NCBI GenBank assembly: GCA_963725315.1
Contig: CAVRYA010000010.1
Coordinates: 124,001-188,000, forward strand
Direction: 5' to 3'
From: JBBRHQ01 sp963725315
Lineage (GTDB): Bacteria; Actinomycetota; Thermoleophilia; Solirubrobacterales; 70-9
DNA: 64,000 bases
The first letter of the stretch is position 1; each line of letters opens with the position of its first letter. The position numbers and the translations under genes are program-made. Positions 42,629 through 51,444 of this stretch are shown piece by piece. Below the pieces are notes generated by a model. It was not told the DNA's origin. It searched no databases and saw only the letters and a program-made list of their open reading frames with translations.

Positions 42629-43111
42629 CTACTGCTGCTGTTCCAGCTCGATCGGCTGCTGCTCTTCGTCGCGACCGGCGAGCCGGTCGCGACCGCGCTG
42701 CACGGCGGCGAGGAACTTCTGCAGGTTGACCTCGAGCGTGTTGAGGATCTCGTCGGCGTAGTCCTCGGCTCCGAGGCGGATCTCACGCTCGCGGGTCCGC
42801 GCATCCTCGACGATCTCGTCGGCCGCACGCTCGGCCTGCTTGGTGACCTCCTCGTCGGAGATCAGCCGGGCCTGCTGCTCGCGCGCCTCGCGGACCACCC
42901 GCTCGGCCTCGCGCTTCGCCTCGGCCAGCATCTCCTGGCGCTCCTTGACGATCCAGCGGGCCTGCTTGATCTCCTCGGGGATCGTGGCGCGCATCTGATC
43001 GAGGAGGTCGTAGATCTCCTCGCGATCCACCCGCACCTGATCCGTGAGTGGAACGGGCCGGGCGTTGTGGACCAGGTCGTCCAGCTTGTCTATGAGGACA
43101 AGAACGTCCAT
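42629..43111 (-). CDS. SepIVA/DivIVA-like coiled-coil protein
   Basis: 160 residues, almost wholly helical coiled coil. The N-terminus (MDVLVLIDKLDDLVHNARPV) and the core (IPEEIKQARWIVKERQEMLA, AEAKREAERVVREAREQQAR) are the pattern of the actinobacterial protein next to coaD; in mycobacteria the SepIVA septation factor is of this type. It is sometimes annotated as ATP synthase subunit b-like from the shared coil. A cell-division or polar-growth role is likely but inferred. It ends in a Gln-rich tail (EEQQPIELEQQQ). Confidence 0.75.
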   Translation of the reverse strand: MDVLVLIDKLDDLVHNARPVPLTDQVRVDREEIYDLLDQMRATIPEEIKQARWIVKERQEMLAEAKREAERVVREAREQQARLISDEEVTKQAERAADEIVEDARTREREIRLGAEDYADEILNTLEVNLQKFLAAVQRGRDRLAGRDEEQQPIELEQQQ

Positions 43112-43213
43112 CAGCAGGTCGTAAGCCTACGGGGAAGGGAAGTGTTCGGTAAAGAAACCGTGATTTCCTCGGCTTTCTGCAAACTCTTGCCCACCCGGGG
43201 CACCGGCATCACC

Positions 43214-43717
43214 CTACCTGTCTCCGAGGCGGTCTGCCAGCGCAGCCGCCACCGAGGGAGGAACGAGGTCGGAGACGTCACCGCCGAAGGTCGCCATCTC
43301 CTTGACCCCGGTGGACGATAGGAAGCTGTAGTGAGGGGAGGCGATCACGTAGATGCTCTCGATCGTGGGATCGAGCTTACGGTTGAGCTGGGCCATCTCG
43401 AACTCGTACTCGAAGTCGGAGATCGCCCGCAGCCCCTTGACGATCGCGCCGGCGCCCTGGTCGCGGGCGAAGTCGACCAGCAGGGCGGCGAAGACCTCGA
43501 CCTCGACGTTGTCGATCTCGGCGGTGGCATCGACGATGAACTGCCGCCGCTCCTCGGCCGTGAACAGCGTCTTCTGCTTTCGCACCGGGTTGTTGACGAC
43601 CCCGACCACGACGCGGTCGAAGACGCGGGCCGTGCGGGTGATGATGTCGATGTGGCCGTTGGTGACCGGGTCATAGCTCCCGGGGCAGACCACGGTGCGG
43701 CTCGCCTCGCTCATCAA
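43214..43717 (-). CDS. coaD: Phosphopantetheine adenylyltransferase
   Basis: 167 residues. Nucleotidyltransferase motif PGSYDPVTNGHIDIITRTAR (TxGH) and SSTGVKEMATFGGDV are both present. FARDQGAGAIVKGLRAISDF is the usual phosphopantetheine-binding segment. It makes dephospho-CoA. Its start overlaps the rsmD stop (ATGA), and a 100-bp gap separates it from the sepIVA-like gene. Confidence 0.95.
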   Translation of the reverse strand: MMSEASRTVVCPGSYDPVTNGHIDIITRTARVFDRVVVGVVNNPVRKQKTLFTAEERRQFIVDATAEIDNVEVEVFAALLVDFARDQGAGAIVKGLRAISDFEYEFEMAQLNRKLDPTIESIYVIASPHYSFLSSTGVKEMATFGGDVSDLVPPSVAAALADRLGDR

Positions 43718-44274
43718 CCCTCCACCTCGGAGCCGGCGTCCGGCGCGGTGAAGAACGACACCGTCGTTCCGCCGTAGCGGCGCTCCCTGATCCTGACCAG
43801 GGAAGGCAGCTCGAGGGGACGAGCGGCGGATCCCTCGGCGATCACGCGTCCGCCCTCGGCGAGCAAAGGCGGCAGGAGGCTGTCGAGCTCTGGTCCAATG
43901 CGGTCGGCGAGTCTATAGGGGGCGTCGACGAAGATCAGGTCGAAGCGATCGCCGGCGCCGCTGGCCGGCGTTCGCAGCCAGGCCACGACGTCCGCCCGGA
44001 CCAGCTCGGCACGCTCGCCTAGCCCCAGCGCCTCGATGTTGCCGAGCGCCGGCCGCGTGTCGCGGTCGACCAGGGTTGCCCGGGCGGCGCCCCGGGAAAG
44101 CGCTTCCACCGCCAGCGCGCCGGTGCCGCAGTAGAGGTCGAGCACCCCGGCGCCGCCGATCTCACCGATGGCGGAGAAGACCGCCTCGCGCACCCGGTCG
44201 GAGGTCGGGCGCACCCGCCAACCCCGCGGCGCCAGCAGCCGCCGCCCGCGGAGCTCTCCGGCGATCACCCTCAT
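43714..44274 (-). CDS. rsmD: 16S rRNA (guanine-N2)-methyltransferase RsmD
   Basis: 186 residues: RVIAGELRGRRLLAPRGWRV, RPTSDRVREAVFSAIGEIGG, and motif I VLDLYCGTGALAVEALSRGA. The catalytic motif reads FVDAPYRLADRIG, so the usual DPPY is DAPY here. It methylates G966 of 16S rRNA in family members. ATG overlaps the recG stop by 4 bases, and its own stop overlaps coaD, giving a tight recG-rsmD-coaD unit. Confidence 0.9.
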   Translation of the reverse strand: MRVIAGELRGRRLLAPRGWRVRPTSDRVREAVFSAIGEIGGAGVLDLYCGTGALAVEALSRGAARATLVDRDTRPALGNIEALGLGERAELVRADVVAWLRTPASGAGDRFDLIFVDAPYRLADRIGPELDSLLPPLLAEGGRVIAEGSAARPLELPSLVRIRERRYGGTTVSFFTAPDAGSEVEG

Positions 44275-46436
44275 GCCGGAACAGCAACTGCAGGATCGAG
44301 GCCGAAGCGCCGGCGCGCCGCCTCCATCAGCGGCCCCAACGCGGGCGCCTCGAGGCTCCCGTGGCGGCGAATCACGTCCAGCAGCTCCTCCCGCGCGGCG
44401 ATCAGGGTCGGGGTGTCCTCGGGCAGGCTGGCGACCGCGAAGCGGGGCAGCCCGTGCTGGCGGGTGCCGAGCACCTCCCCCTCGCCGCGCAGCGCGAGGT
44501 CCACCTCGGCGAGCCTGAAGCCGTCGCTCTCCGAGGCGACCGCCTGCAGCCGCCGCCGCCCGAGCTCGCCGGCCTCCCCGGCGAACAGCAGGCAATGGGA
44601 GGAGTGCTCCCCCCGGCCCACCCGGCCCCGCAGCTGGTGAAGCTGAGAGACGCCGTATCGCTCGGCCCCCTCGATCACGATGACCGACGCGTTGGGGACG
44701 TCGATCCCGACCTCGACCACCGTGGTCGCGACCAAGACCTGCGTGCCTCCCTCGGCAAAGGCGCTCATCGCCTCGCTCTTGGCCGAAGCGGGCATCTGCC
44801 CGTGCAGCGCCTCGACCCGAAAGCCGCGCAGCTCGCCCTCCCGCAGGCGGGCGACCTCCGCGGCCACGGCCTTCGCCTGCAGCTTCTCCGACTCGGAGAC
44901 AAGGGGGCAGACGACGAAGGCCTGGCGGCCCTCGCGGAGGCGCTCCCGGATGAACTCGTATGCGGCCGGGCGGCGTTCCTCCTCAACCAGCCAGGTCCCG
45001 ACCGGGACCCGCCCGGCCGGGAGCTGGCGCAGAACCGAGGCGTCGAGGTCGCCGTAGACGGTCAGCGAGAGCGTCCTCGGTATCGGCGTCGCGGTCATGT
45101 GCAGCAGGTGGGGTGCCGCACTCCCCGGCGCCTTGGCGTCCAGCGAAGCGCGCTGGCGGACACCGAAGCGGTGCTGCTCGTCGACCACGCAGAGCCCGAG
45201 CCGGCCGAACTCGACCGCGGGCTCGATCAGCGCGTGGGTCCCCACCACAAGACCGAGCTCACCGGAGGCGAGACGGGCGAGACATCGCCGCCGCTCGGGG
45301 GCGGGGGTCGAGCCGGTCAGCAGCCCGAAGGTGATCGCCTCCCCGGCGAGCAGCCTGTCGAGGGTCGCCGCGTGCTGCTCGGCCAGGGTCTCGGTGGGTG
45401 CCATCAGCGCCGCCTGGAAGCCGGCCTCGAGCGCCCTCAGCATCGCGTAGAGGGCGACCACGGTCTTGCCCGAGCCGACCTCGCCCATCAGCAGGCGCTG
45501 CATCGGCTCGCCGGAGCCGAGGTCGCGGTCGATTTCGGCGAAGGCCCGGCGCTGATCCTCGGTCGGCGCGAAGGGGAGCGAGGCGAGCCAGCGCCCGATC
45601 AGCGGCCCCGGGGCGCCGAGCCGCTCGCCCGGGTGCTCCGACTTGCGATCGCGCCGGCCCGCCGCCAGGAGCGCCTGGTAGAGGAAGAGCTCCTCGAAGA
45701 CGAGCCGCCCGCGGGCGCGCTCGGCCGCCTCGGCGGTGTCGGGAAAGTGCACCGCGCGGAGGCTGTCGGCCGCGCTGGGCAGGGCCCGGCGGCAGCGCAG
45801 CTCGGCCGGCAGGGGCTCGACCGCGTCGCCCACCCGCGCCAGCGCCTGCCAGACCCATTCCCTGATCCGTTGCGGGCGCAGCCCCTCGCTCGCCGGATGG
45901 ACCGGGACCAGGCCGGTCGTGTGGATGCCGGTGGGCGGATCGCCGTCCTCCCCGGCCCCGAGGAACTCATGCTCGGAGACGCGGAACCCGCGCCGGTCCA
46001 GCGAGCCCACCAGCAGCATCTTCACACCGGGCCGCAACCGCTCCGCCAGCCAGGGCTGGTTGAACCAGGTGGCGGAGATGCTGCCGCTGCGATCGGCGAC
46101 GGTCGCCTCGACGATCGTCAGGCCCCGCCGGCGGGCCCGCCGCAACCTCGCCGCACGGACCTCGACCATCACCGTCGCCTCCTCGCCCAGCCGCAGGTCG
46201 CCGAGCGCTCGCGCCGCCGAGCGGTCCCGGTAGCTGTGTGGGATGCGCCACAGCAGGTCGGCCAGCGTCTCAATCCCCGCCTCGGCGGCGGCCGCTGCCA
46301 GCTTCGGCCCGACTCCCGACAGGCTGATCAGCGGCGCCTGCAGGGAGGAGGGCCGCGGGGTCCGGACCGGGGTGGCGATCAGCGCCCGCAGGTCGCTCTC
46401 GCGCCCCACCGCGAAACCTGTGGCGGTCTCGGTCAC
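44271..46436 (-). CDS. recG: ATP-dependent DNA helicase RecG
   Basis: 721 residues from GTG 46436, which overlaps the fakA stop (GTGA). The N-terminal wedge/OB domain reads LISLSGVGPKLAAAAAEAGI, LRIGEEATVMVEV-like strand and FNQPWLAERLRPGVKM. The helicase core has LLMGEVGSGKTVVALYAMLR (I), VVDEQHRFGVRQR (II, DEQH), TATPIPRTLSLTVYGDLDAS (III), and VATTVVEVGIDVPNASVIVI with QLRGRVGRGEH (V-VI). It reverses stalled replication forks and resolves branched DNA. Confidence 0.93.
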   Translation of the reverse strand: MTETATGFAVGRESDLRALIATPVRTPRPSSLQAPLISLSGVGPKLAAAAAEAGIETLADLLWRIPHSYRDRSAARALGDLRLGEEATVMVEVRAARLRRARRRGLTIVEATVADRSGSISATWFNQPWLAERLRPGVKMLLVGSLDRRGFRVSEHEFLGAGEDGDPPTGIHTTGLVPVHPASEGLRPQRIREWVWQALARVGDAVEPLPAELRCRRALPSAADSLRAVHFPDTAEAAERARGRLVFEELFLYQALLAAGRRDRKSEHPGERLGAPGPLIGRWLASLPFAPTEDQRRAFAEIDRDLGSGEPMQRLLMGEVGSGKTVVALYAMLRALEAGFQAALMAPTETLAEQHAATLDRLLAGEAITFGLLTGSTPAPERRRCLARLASGELGLVVGTHALIEPAVEFGRLGLCVVDEQHRFGVRQRASLDAKAPGSAAPHLLHMTATPIPRTLSLTVYGDLDASVLRQLPAGRVPVGTWLVEEERRPAAYEFIRERLREGRQAFVVCPLVSESEKLQAKAVAAEVARLREGELRGFRVEALHGQMPASAKSEAMSAFAEGGTQVLVATTVVEVGIDVPNASVIVIEGAERYGVSQLHQLRGRVGRGEHSSHCLLFAGEAGELGRRRLQAVASESDGFRLAEVDLALRGEGEVLGTRQHGLPRFAVASLPEDTPTLIAAREELLDVIRRHGSLEAPALGPLMEAARRRFGLDPAVAVPA

Positions 46437-48061
46437 TGCGCCCCCAGCAGCCACCACCAGCCGGGCTGCCCGCCGTCGTGCACCTCGAGTTCGACCCTTT
46501 CGGGTATGTGGGCGCCGATCTCCTCCAGCGGGATCGGCGCCCCCTCGCCGCCGATCACCGTGACGATCTCGGCCCGCGCCGCCAGGTGCTCGATCGTCGT
46601 CGCCAGGGTCGAGCCGGTCCCGCCCCAGGCGATGATCTCCTCGCCTGCGAAGCCGACGGCGTCGCCGCGCCGGAACCGCCCCGCGGCGTCATCGCGCGCC
46701 GCCGGGGCGACTCCGCCGGTCGCGATCGACTCCAGCGCGGCGTCCAGGCGGATCGCGTTCTCCGACGCACCGAGCGTCGGATCGAGCTCGACCAGGGCCA
46801 GCAGGCCGGCCTGCTGCGAGGTCGAGGGCAGGACCCGGGCCGGCTTCTCGGAGAGCTCGCAGGCCCGCTCGGCCGCCATGATCACGTTGGAGGAGTTGGG
46901 CAGCACCAGCACCTCCTCGGCCGGGACGTTGTGGATCCCCGCCAGCAGCTCGTAGGTCGACGGGTTCAGCGTCTCCCCGCCGGCGACCACGTGGGCGCCG
47001 AGATCGGCGAACAGGGTCGACAGCCCCTCCCCGGCTGCGACGGCAACTACCCCGGTGCGCCCGGCGCTCAGCCTTGCCTGGCGCGCGGCGATCTGCTCGC
47101 GCATGTCGGCGACGTCGAGGTTGGTCACCGTGGCGCCGCCGAACAGGGCGACCGCGGCCTCGGGCTCGTCTGTGTGGACGTGGATCTTCAGCGTCGCCTC
47201 ATCACCAACCACCAGGACCGAGTCGCCGAGTGTCTCGAGGGGCGCGACGAACTCCCGCCCCGCCAGGCCCTCCCCGGAGACGATGAAGTTGGTGCAGTAG
47301 CGGTAGCGGCTGTCCTCGTGGTGCGGGCGGCTGAGGCGGGCCGGGTCGTGCCGGGCGACCTCGGGCATCTCGGCCTCGTTCCCGCGCAGCCCGGCGACGA
47401 TGCCGGCCAGGATCAGCACCAGGCCATAGCCGCCGGCGTCGACGACATCTGCCTCTCGCAGCACCTCGAGCTGCTCGGGGGTCCGGTTGACGGCCCTTTC
47501 GCCGTCGGCGATCGCGATCTCGAGGACGCCGGCGAGGACGGCGTCCTGCTCGGCCGGCGTGACGCCGCCTTCGAGGCGCTGCTGATCGGTGGAGAGATGC
47601 GCGAGCTGGCGAGCGACGGAGTGGGCCATCTCCCGGAAGACCGTCAGCATCGTCCCCTCGGCGGGATCCCGGACCGATTCGTAGGCGGCATCCGCGGCGC
47701 TCGCGAAGGCCGAGGCGACCAGCACCGGGTCGACCAGCTCACCCGGCCGGCTCGCCAGCTCCTCGGCGGCGCCGCGGACGATCTGGCTGAGGATCACCCC
47801 GGAGTTGCCGCGGGCGCCCATCAGCGCCGCCCGCGCCAGGGCCTGCACGAGCTGGGTGCGGCCGATCTCGTCGACGCTCATCCCCCCAAGGCGGTCGAGC
47901 TCCTCCATCACGGCCCGCATCGTCATCGCCATGTTGTCGCCCGTGTCGCCGTCGGCGACGGGGAAGACGTTGAGGTCGTTGACCTCCTGGCGCCGCGCTT
48001 CGAGGGCTGCGTAGGCGCCCGCGACGACGCGTCTGAAGCGCTCGATCGAGGGGTCGGCCAT
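46433..48061 (-). CDS. fakA: DAK2/DhaL domain protein, fatty acid kinase FakA-like
   Basis: 542 residues. The N-terminal DhaL kinase domain has DLNVFPVADGDTGDNMAMTM, MGARGNSGVILSQIVRGAAE and VVDAGGYGLVLILAGIVAGL, holding the Asp/Mg2+ nucleotide site. The middle (CTNFIVSGEGLAGREFVAPL, ILHVHTDEP-like IHVHTDEPEAAV) and the C-terminal DegV-like half are FakA-typical. FakA phosphorylates fatty acids bound to FakB to feed phospholipid synthesis. No fakB is in the window. It lies between rpmB and recG as in many Gram-positive bacteria. Confidence 0.88.
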   Translation of the reverse strand: MADPSIERFRRVVAGAYAALEARRQEVNDLNVFPVADGDTGDNMAMTMRAVMEELDRLGGMSVDEIGRTQLVQALARAALMGARGNSGVILSQIVRGAAEELASRPGELVDPVLVASAFASAADAAYESVRDPAEGTMLTVFREMAHSVARQLAHLSTDQQRLEGGVTPAEQDAVLAGVLEIAIADGERAVNRTPEQLEVLREADVVDAGGYGLVLILAGIVAGLRGNEAEMPEVARHDPARLSRPHHEDSRYRYCTNFIVSGEGLAGREFVAPLETLGDSVLVVGDEATLKIHVHTDEPEAAVALFGGATVTNLDVADMREQIAARQARLSAGRTGVVAVAAGEGLSTLFADLGAHVVAGGETLNPSTYELLAGIHNVPAEEVLVLPNSSNVIMAAERACELSEKPARVLPSTSQQAGLLALVELDPTLGASENAIRLDAALESIATGGVAPAARDDAAGRFRRGDAVGFAGEEIIAWGGTGSTLATTIEHLAARAEIVTVIGGEGAPIPLEEIGAHIPERVELEVHDGGQPGWWWLLGAQ

Positions 48062-48094
48062 CGGCCCCTGAATCTATCTCGGGCGGCGGGCGGC

Positions 48095-48286
48095 TCAGGC
48101 CGCCTTGGTGACCTTGTTCGCCTTCAGGCAACGGGTGCAGACGTAGACCCGGCGGGGCCCGCCGCCGTCGTCGATTCGCACCTTCTGCAGGTTCGCCCCG
48201 AAGCGCCGCTTGGTGGCGATCATCGAGCGGCTCCTGGACTGGCCGAAGGCCGGGCCCTTTCCGCAGTTGTGGCATATCTTTGCCAT
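48095..48286 (-). CDS. rpmB: 50S ribosomal protein L28
   Basis: 63 residues: MAKICHNCGKGPAFGQSRSR, KRRFGANLQKVRI and RRVYVCTRCLKANKV. Four zinc-type cysteines (CHNC, CTRC) are kept. Normal length. It is divergent from the 243-residue thioesterase-like gene, whose start is 5 bases away, so the two promoters must overlap. Confidence 0.94.
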   Translation of the reverse strand: MAKICHNCGKGPAFGQSRSRSMIATKRRFGANLQKVRIDDGGGPRRVYVCTRCLKANKVTKAA

Positions 48287-48290
48287 CGCG

Positions 48291-49022
48291 ATGGAGGATG
48301 GTAGCCGGATAGAGGTCGATCAACGTTTCAACGGGCCGCTGCACAGCGGCCAGGGCGGCTATTCGTGCGGTCTGGCCGCCGCGCACGTCCCCGAGCCCGC
48401 CCAGGTGACCTTGCGCAGGCCGGTGCCGCTGGGCGAGCCGCTCGAGGTCGAGCGCCTCGGCCCGGAGGCGGTGGCGGTCAAGCAGGGCGAGGTGCTGATC
48501 GCCGAGGCCGTCTCGGCGCCGCTCGAGATCGAGGTGCCGCCGCCGGTCGGCCTGCAGGAGGCGATCGACGCCAGTCAGGGCTATCGCAACGCCGGGGAGA
48601 TATTCGCCCGCTGCTTCGTCTGCGGTCGCGAGCGCCGGGACTCGCAGGCGGTCTTCGCCGGGCCGCTCGGCTCCAGGGAGGCCGTGGCGAGCGCCTGGAC
48701 CCCGACGGCGGAATGGCTGGCCGAGGACGGCACGGTGCGGCCCGAGTTCATCTGGGCGGTGCTCGACTGCCCGACCTACTTCGCGCTGGAGCTGCGCCGG
48801 CCGGGGCTGGTGGCGATGCTTGGGCAGCTATCGGCCCGCCTGCTGGAGCCGGTCTCCTTCGGCGAGCCGCACGTGATCATGGCCTGGCCGATCGGCAGCC
48901 GGCGGAGAAAGCACGAGGCCGGGAGCGCGGTGTTCTCCGAGGACGGCCGGCTGAAGGCCGCCGCCCGGGCGATCCAGATCGAGGTCAGCGGGGTCGCCGC
49001 CCCGTCTGCGCCCGACAGCTAG
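48291..49022 (+). CDS. Thioesterase-like (hotdog fold) protein
   Basis: 243 residues. The first part reads RIEVDQRFNGPLHSGQGGYS and GEPLEVERLGPEAVAVKQGE; the second has CFVCGRERRDSQAVFAG and FIWAVLDCPTYFALELRRPG. Two hotdog domains in tandem, as in acyl-CoA thioesterase-like proteins of actinobacteria, are the likely fold. Catalytic residues are not obvious. A CxxC in the middle (CFVC) is unusual. A -10-like TATCTT (48275-48280) lies ten bases before ATG 48291. Function unproven. Confidence 0.65.
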   Translation: MEDGSRIEVDQRFNGPLHSGQGGYSCGLAAAHVPEPAQVTLRRPVPLGEPLEVERLGPEAVAVKQGEVLIAEAVSAPLEIEVPPPVGLQEAIDASQGYRNAGEIFARCFVCGRERRDSQAVFAGPLGSREAVASAWTPTAEWLAEDGTVRPEFIWAVLDCPTYFALELRRPGLVAMLGQLSARLLEPVSFGEPHVIMAWPIGSRRRKHEAGSAVFSEDGRLKAAARAIQIEVSGVAAPSAPDS

Positions 49023-49027
49023 CCGCC

Positions 49028-49519
49028 TCAGGACAGCCGTTGACGCAGCAGCGCCATACGCGCCACGGTGAGGGCGGCGTTGCGGCCCATGTCGCGCCTG
49101 TCGCCCCCGGCCCGGGCGATCGCCTGCTCCATGCTCTCGCAGGTGATCACGCCGAAGGCGCAGGGAACCCCGGTGGCGAGCTGCACCTCCTGCACCCCGC
49201 GGGCGGTCTCGGTGCATACGTAGTCGTAGTGATCGGTCTCGCCCCGGATCACCACCCCGAGGCAGGCGACGCCGGCGAAGCGTCCGCTCTCGGCGCAGAG
49301 CTTGGCCGCGAAGGGCAGCTCGAAGGAGCCCGGGACGCCGTACTCGTGCACCGATGCCTCGCTGACCCCGGCCAGGTCGAATCCCTCGGCCGCCCCGTTG
49401 CAGAGCCGGTTGGCGATGTCCTCATAGAAGCGGGCGCAGACGACCGCGAACTCGAGCCCCGCCAGTCCCTTGCGGTCGGCCTCGGAGAAGGACTCGTGGA
49501 ATTCGAGCGCCTCAGCCAT
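49028..49519 (-). CDS. ribH: 6,7-dimethyl-8-ribityllumazine synthase
   Basis: 163 residues: LEFAVVCARFYEDIANRLCN, VPGSFELPFAAKL, GVVIRGETDHYDYVCTETAR (catalytic His in ETDHYDYV) and GVITCESMEQAIARAGGDRR. It condenses 5-amino-6-ribitylaminouracil with dihydroxybutanone phosphate. Last gene of the rib operon; its start overlaps the ribBA stop by 8 bases. Convergent with the thioesterase-like gene. Confidence 0.95.
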   Translation of the reverse strand: MAEALEFHESFSEADRKGLAGLEFAVVCARFYEDIANRLCNGAAEGFDLAGVSEASVHEYGVPGSFELPFAAKLCAESGRFAGVACLGVVIRGETDHYDYVCTETARGVQEVQLATGVPCAFGVITCESMEQAIARAGGDRRDMGRNAALTVARMALLRQRLS

Positions 49520-50831
49520 CCCCGCCGGAGGAGTCGCGCTGGTGCTCGTCGTGGAGCATCTCCTCGTCGAAGGCGAGGCCCTGGTGGTGCAGGGAGTGGC
49601 CGAGCTTGTCGCGCTTGGCGCGCAGGTAATCCTCGTTGTGGGTGTTGGGCGCGGCCTCGATCGGGACCTGCTCGGTGACCGAGAGCCCGTAGCCCTCGAG
49701 CCCGACGATCTTCTTCGGGTTGTTGGTGAGGATCCTGATGCTGGTCAGCCCCAGGTCGCCGAGGATCTGGGCGCCGATGCCGTAGTCGCGGAGGTCCGCC
49801 GGCAGGCCGAGCCGCAGGTTCGCCTCGACCGTGTCCACTCCTTCCTCCTGCAGCTTGTAGGCGCGGAGCTTGTTGAGCAGCCCGATCCCCCGACCCTCCT
49901 GGGAGAGGTAGAGCAGGACGCCCCGACCCTCGCGCTCGATCATCGACAGCGCCGCCTCGAGCTGCTCGCCGCAGTCGCAGCGCAGGCTGTGGAAGACGTC
50001 CCCGGTGAGGCATTCGCTGTGGACCCTCACGAGGACGTCCTCGGCGCCCGCGACGTCTCCCTTGACCATCGCCACGTGGTGCTTGTCGTCGACCAGCGAG
50101 CGGTAGCCGACCGCCGAGAACTCCCCAAAAACGGTCGGCAGGGCGGTGCCGACCACCCGCTCGACCAGCTTCTCGGTCCGCCGCCTGTAGGCGATCAGAT
50201 CGGCGACCGTGATCATCTTCAGCTCGTGGCGCCGGCAGTAGGGGATCAGGTCGGGGACCCGGGCCATGGTGCCGTCGTCGTTCATCACCTCGCAGATCAG
50301 CCCTGCCGGGTTGAGCCCCGCCAGCCGGGCCAGGTCGACGCTGGCCTCGGTGTGGCCGGTGCGCTCCAGTACCCCGCCCTCCTTCGCCTTCAGCGGGAAG
50401 AGGTGCCCGGGGACGACGATGTCGGCGGGGCCCGACTCGGGATCGACCGCGACCTGGATCGTGTGGGCGCGGTCCTGGGCGCTGATCCCGGTCGTCACCC
50501 CGGTGGCGGCCTCGATCGTGACCGTGAAGGCGGTCTGCAGGGGCGCCTCGTTCTTCGCCGTCATCAGCCGCAGGCCGAGGCGATCGCAGCGGTCCGGGGT
50601 CAGTGCCAGGCAGATCAGCCCGCGGGCCTCCTTGGCCATGAAGTTGACCGCCTCCGGCTTCGCGAACTGCGCCGCCATCACCAGGTCGCCCTCGTTCTCG
50701 CGGTCGGCGCCGTCGCAGACGACGACCATGCGGCCCCGCCGGATCTCGTCGATCGCCTCCTCGATCGTCGAGAACGGACTCTCGCCGTTCCCGGTCGCGG
50801 CTCCGGTCTCGATCTGACGTGTCTCGGTCAT
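49512..50831 (-). CDS. ribBA: Bifunctional DHBP synthase/GTP cyclohydrolase II
   Basis: 439 residues. RibB half: VVVCDGADRENEGDLVMAAQ, FMAKEARGLICLALTPDR, HTEASVDLARLAGL. RibA half: VRVHSECLTGDVFHSLRCDC with the zinc cysteines (SECLTGDVFHSLRCDCG), EGRGIGLLNKLRAYKLQ, and the LTSIRILTNNPKKIVGLEGY substrate loop. It supplies both starting compounds of riboflavin. ATG 50831 was chosen over an ATG six codons earlier because GGAAGGTGAG precedes it. C-terminal ~25 residues are extra (HDEHQRDSSGGDG). Confidence 0.95.
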   Translation of the reverse strand: MTETRQIETGAATGNGESPFSTIEEAIDEIRRGRMVVVCDGADRENEGDLVMAAQFAKPEAVNFMAKEARGLICLALTPDRCDRLGLRLMTAKNEAPLQTAFTVTIEAATGVTTGISAQDRAHTIQVAVDPESGPADIVVPGHLFPLKAKEGGVLERTGHTEASVDLARLAGLNPAGLICEVMNDDGTMARVPDLIPYCRRHELKMITVADLIAYRRRTEKLVERVVGTALPTVFGEFSAVGYRSLVDDKHHVAMVKGDVAGAEDVLVRVHSECLTGDVFHSLRCDCGEQLEAALSMIEREGRGVLLYLSQEGRGIGLLNKLRAYKLQEEGVDTVEANLRLGLPADLRDYGIGAQILGDLGLTSIRILTNNPKKIVGLEGYGLSVTEQVPIEAAPNTHNEDYLRAKRDKLGHSLHHQGLAFDEEMLHDEHQRDSSGGDG

Positions 50832-50835
50832 GCGC

Positions 50836-51441
50836 TCACCTTCCGTCATCGCCCGCCAATGGTGACAGCAGGCGCTCCACGTGCTTGGCCAGCAGGTCGC
50901 ACTCGACGTTGATCGCCCGGCCCGGGGCCGCGCCGCCCAGGTTGGTGCGCTCCAGCGTCTCGGGGATCAGCGCCACCTCGACCCACCCGTCGCCGAGCGC
51001 GGCGACCGTGAGGCTGACCCCGTCCAGGGCCACCGATCCGCGCTCGACCATGTAGCGGGCAAGATCCCGGTCCAGGCGCAGCCGGAGGCGGCGCGAGAAG
51101 CCCTCCTCGGTGACTGAGAGCACCTCGGCCGTGCCGTCCACGTGGCCCTGGACGATGTGGCCGCCGAGCCGGTCGGAGGGGCGCAGCGCCAGCTCCAGGT
51201 TGACTCGATCGCCGGCCCGCAGCGCTCCCAGCGAGGTCAGGACGAGCGTCTGCTTCATCGCCTCGGCCTCGAAGCCGCCCCCGCCGGCCTCGACCGCGGT
51301 CAGGCAGACGCCGTTGACCGCGACGGAGTCGCCGGCGGCGATCGCGTCGGCCAGGCCGGTGGTGACCCGCAGGCGGGCGCCACCGGATCCGGCCTCGATC
51401 GACTCGACCGTGCCCAGGTCACCGATCAGCCCGGAGAACAC
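50836..51441 (-). CDS. ribE: Riboflavin synthase alpha chain
   Basis: 201 residues made of two similar halves. MFSGLIGDLGTVESIEAG at the start; the first barrel has DSVAVNGVCLTAVEAGGGGF and the second has GSVALDGVSLTVAALGDGWV. GHIVQGHVDG is the usual active-site block. The last step of riboflavin synthesis is dismutation of two lumazines. Located between ribD (4 bases) and ribBA, within the operon. Confidence 0.95.
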   Translation of the reverse strand: MFSGLIGDLGTVESIEAGSGGARLRVTTGLADAIAAGDSVAVNGVCLTAVEAGGGGFEAEAMKQTLVLTSLGALRAGDRVNLELALRPSDRLGGHIVQGHVDGTAEVLSVTEEGFSRRLRLRLDRDLARYMVERGSVALDGVSLTVAALGDGWVEVALIPETLERTNLGGAAPGRAINVECDLLAKHVERLLSPLAGDDGR

Positions 51442-51444
51442 CCC

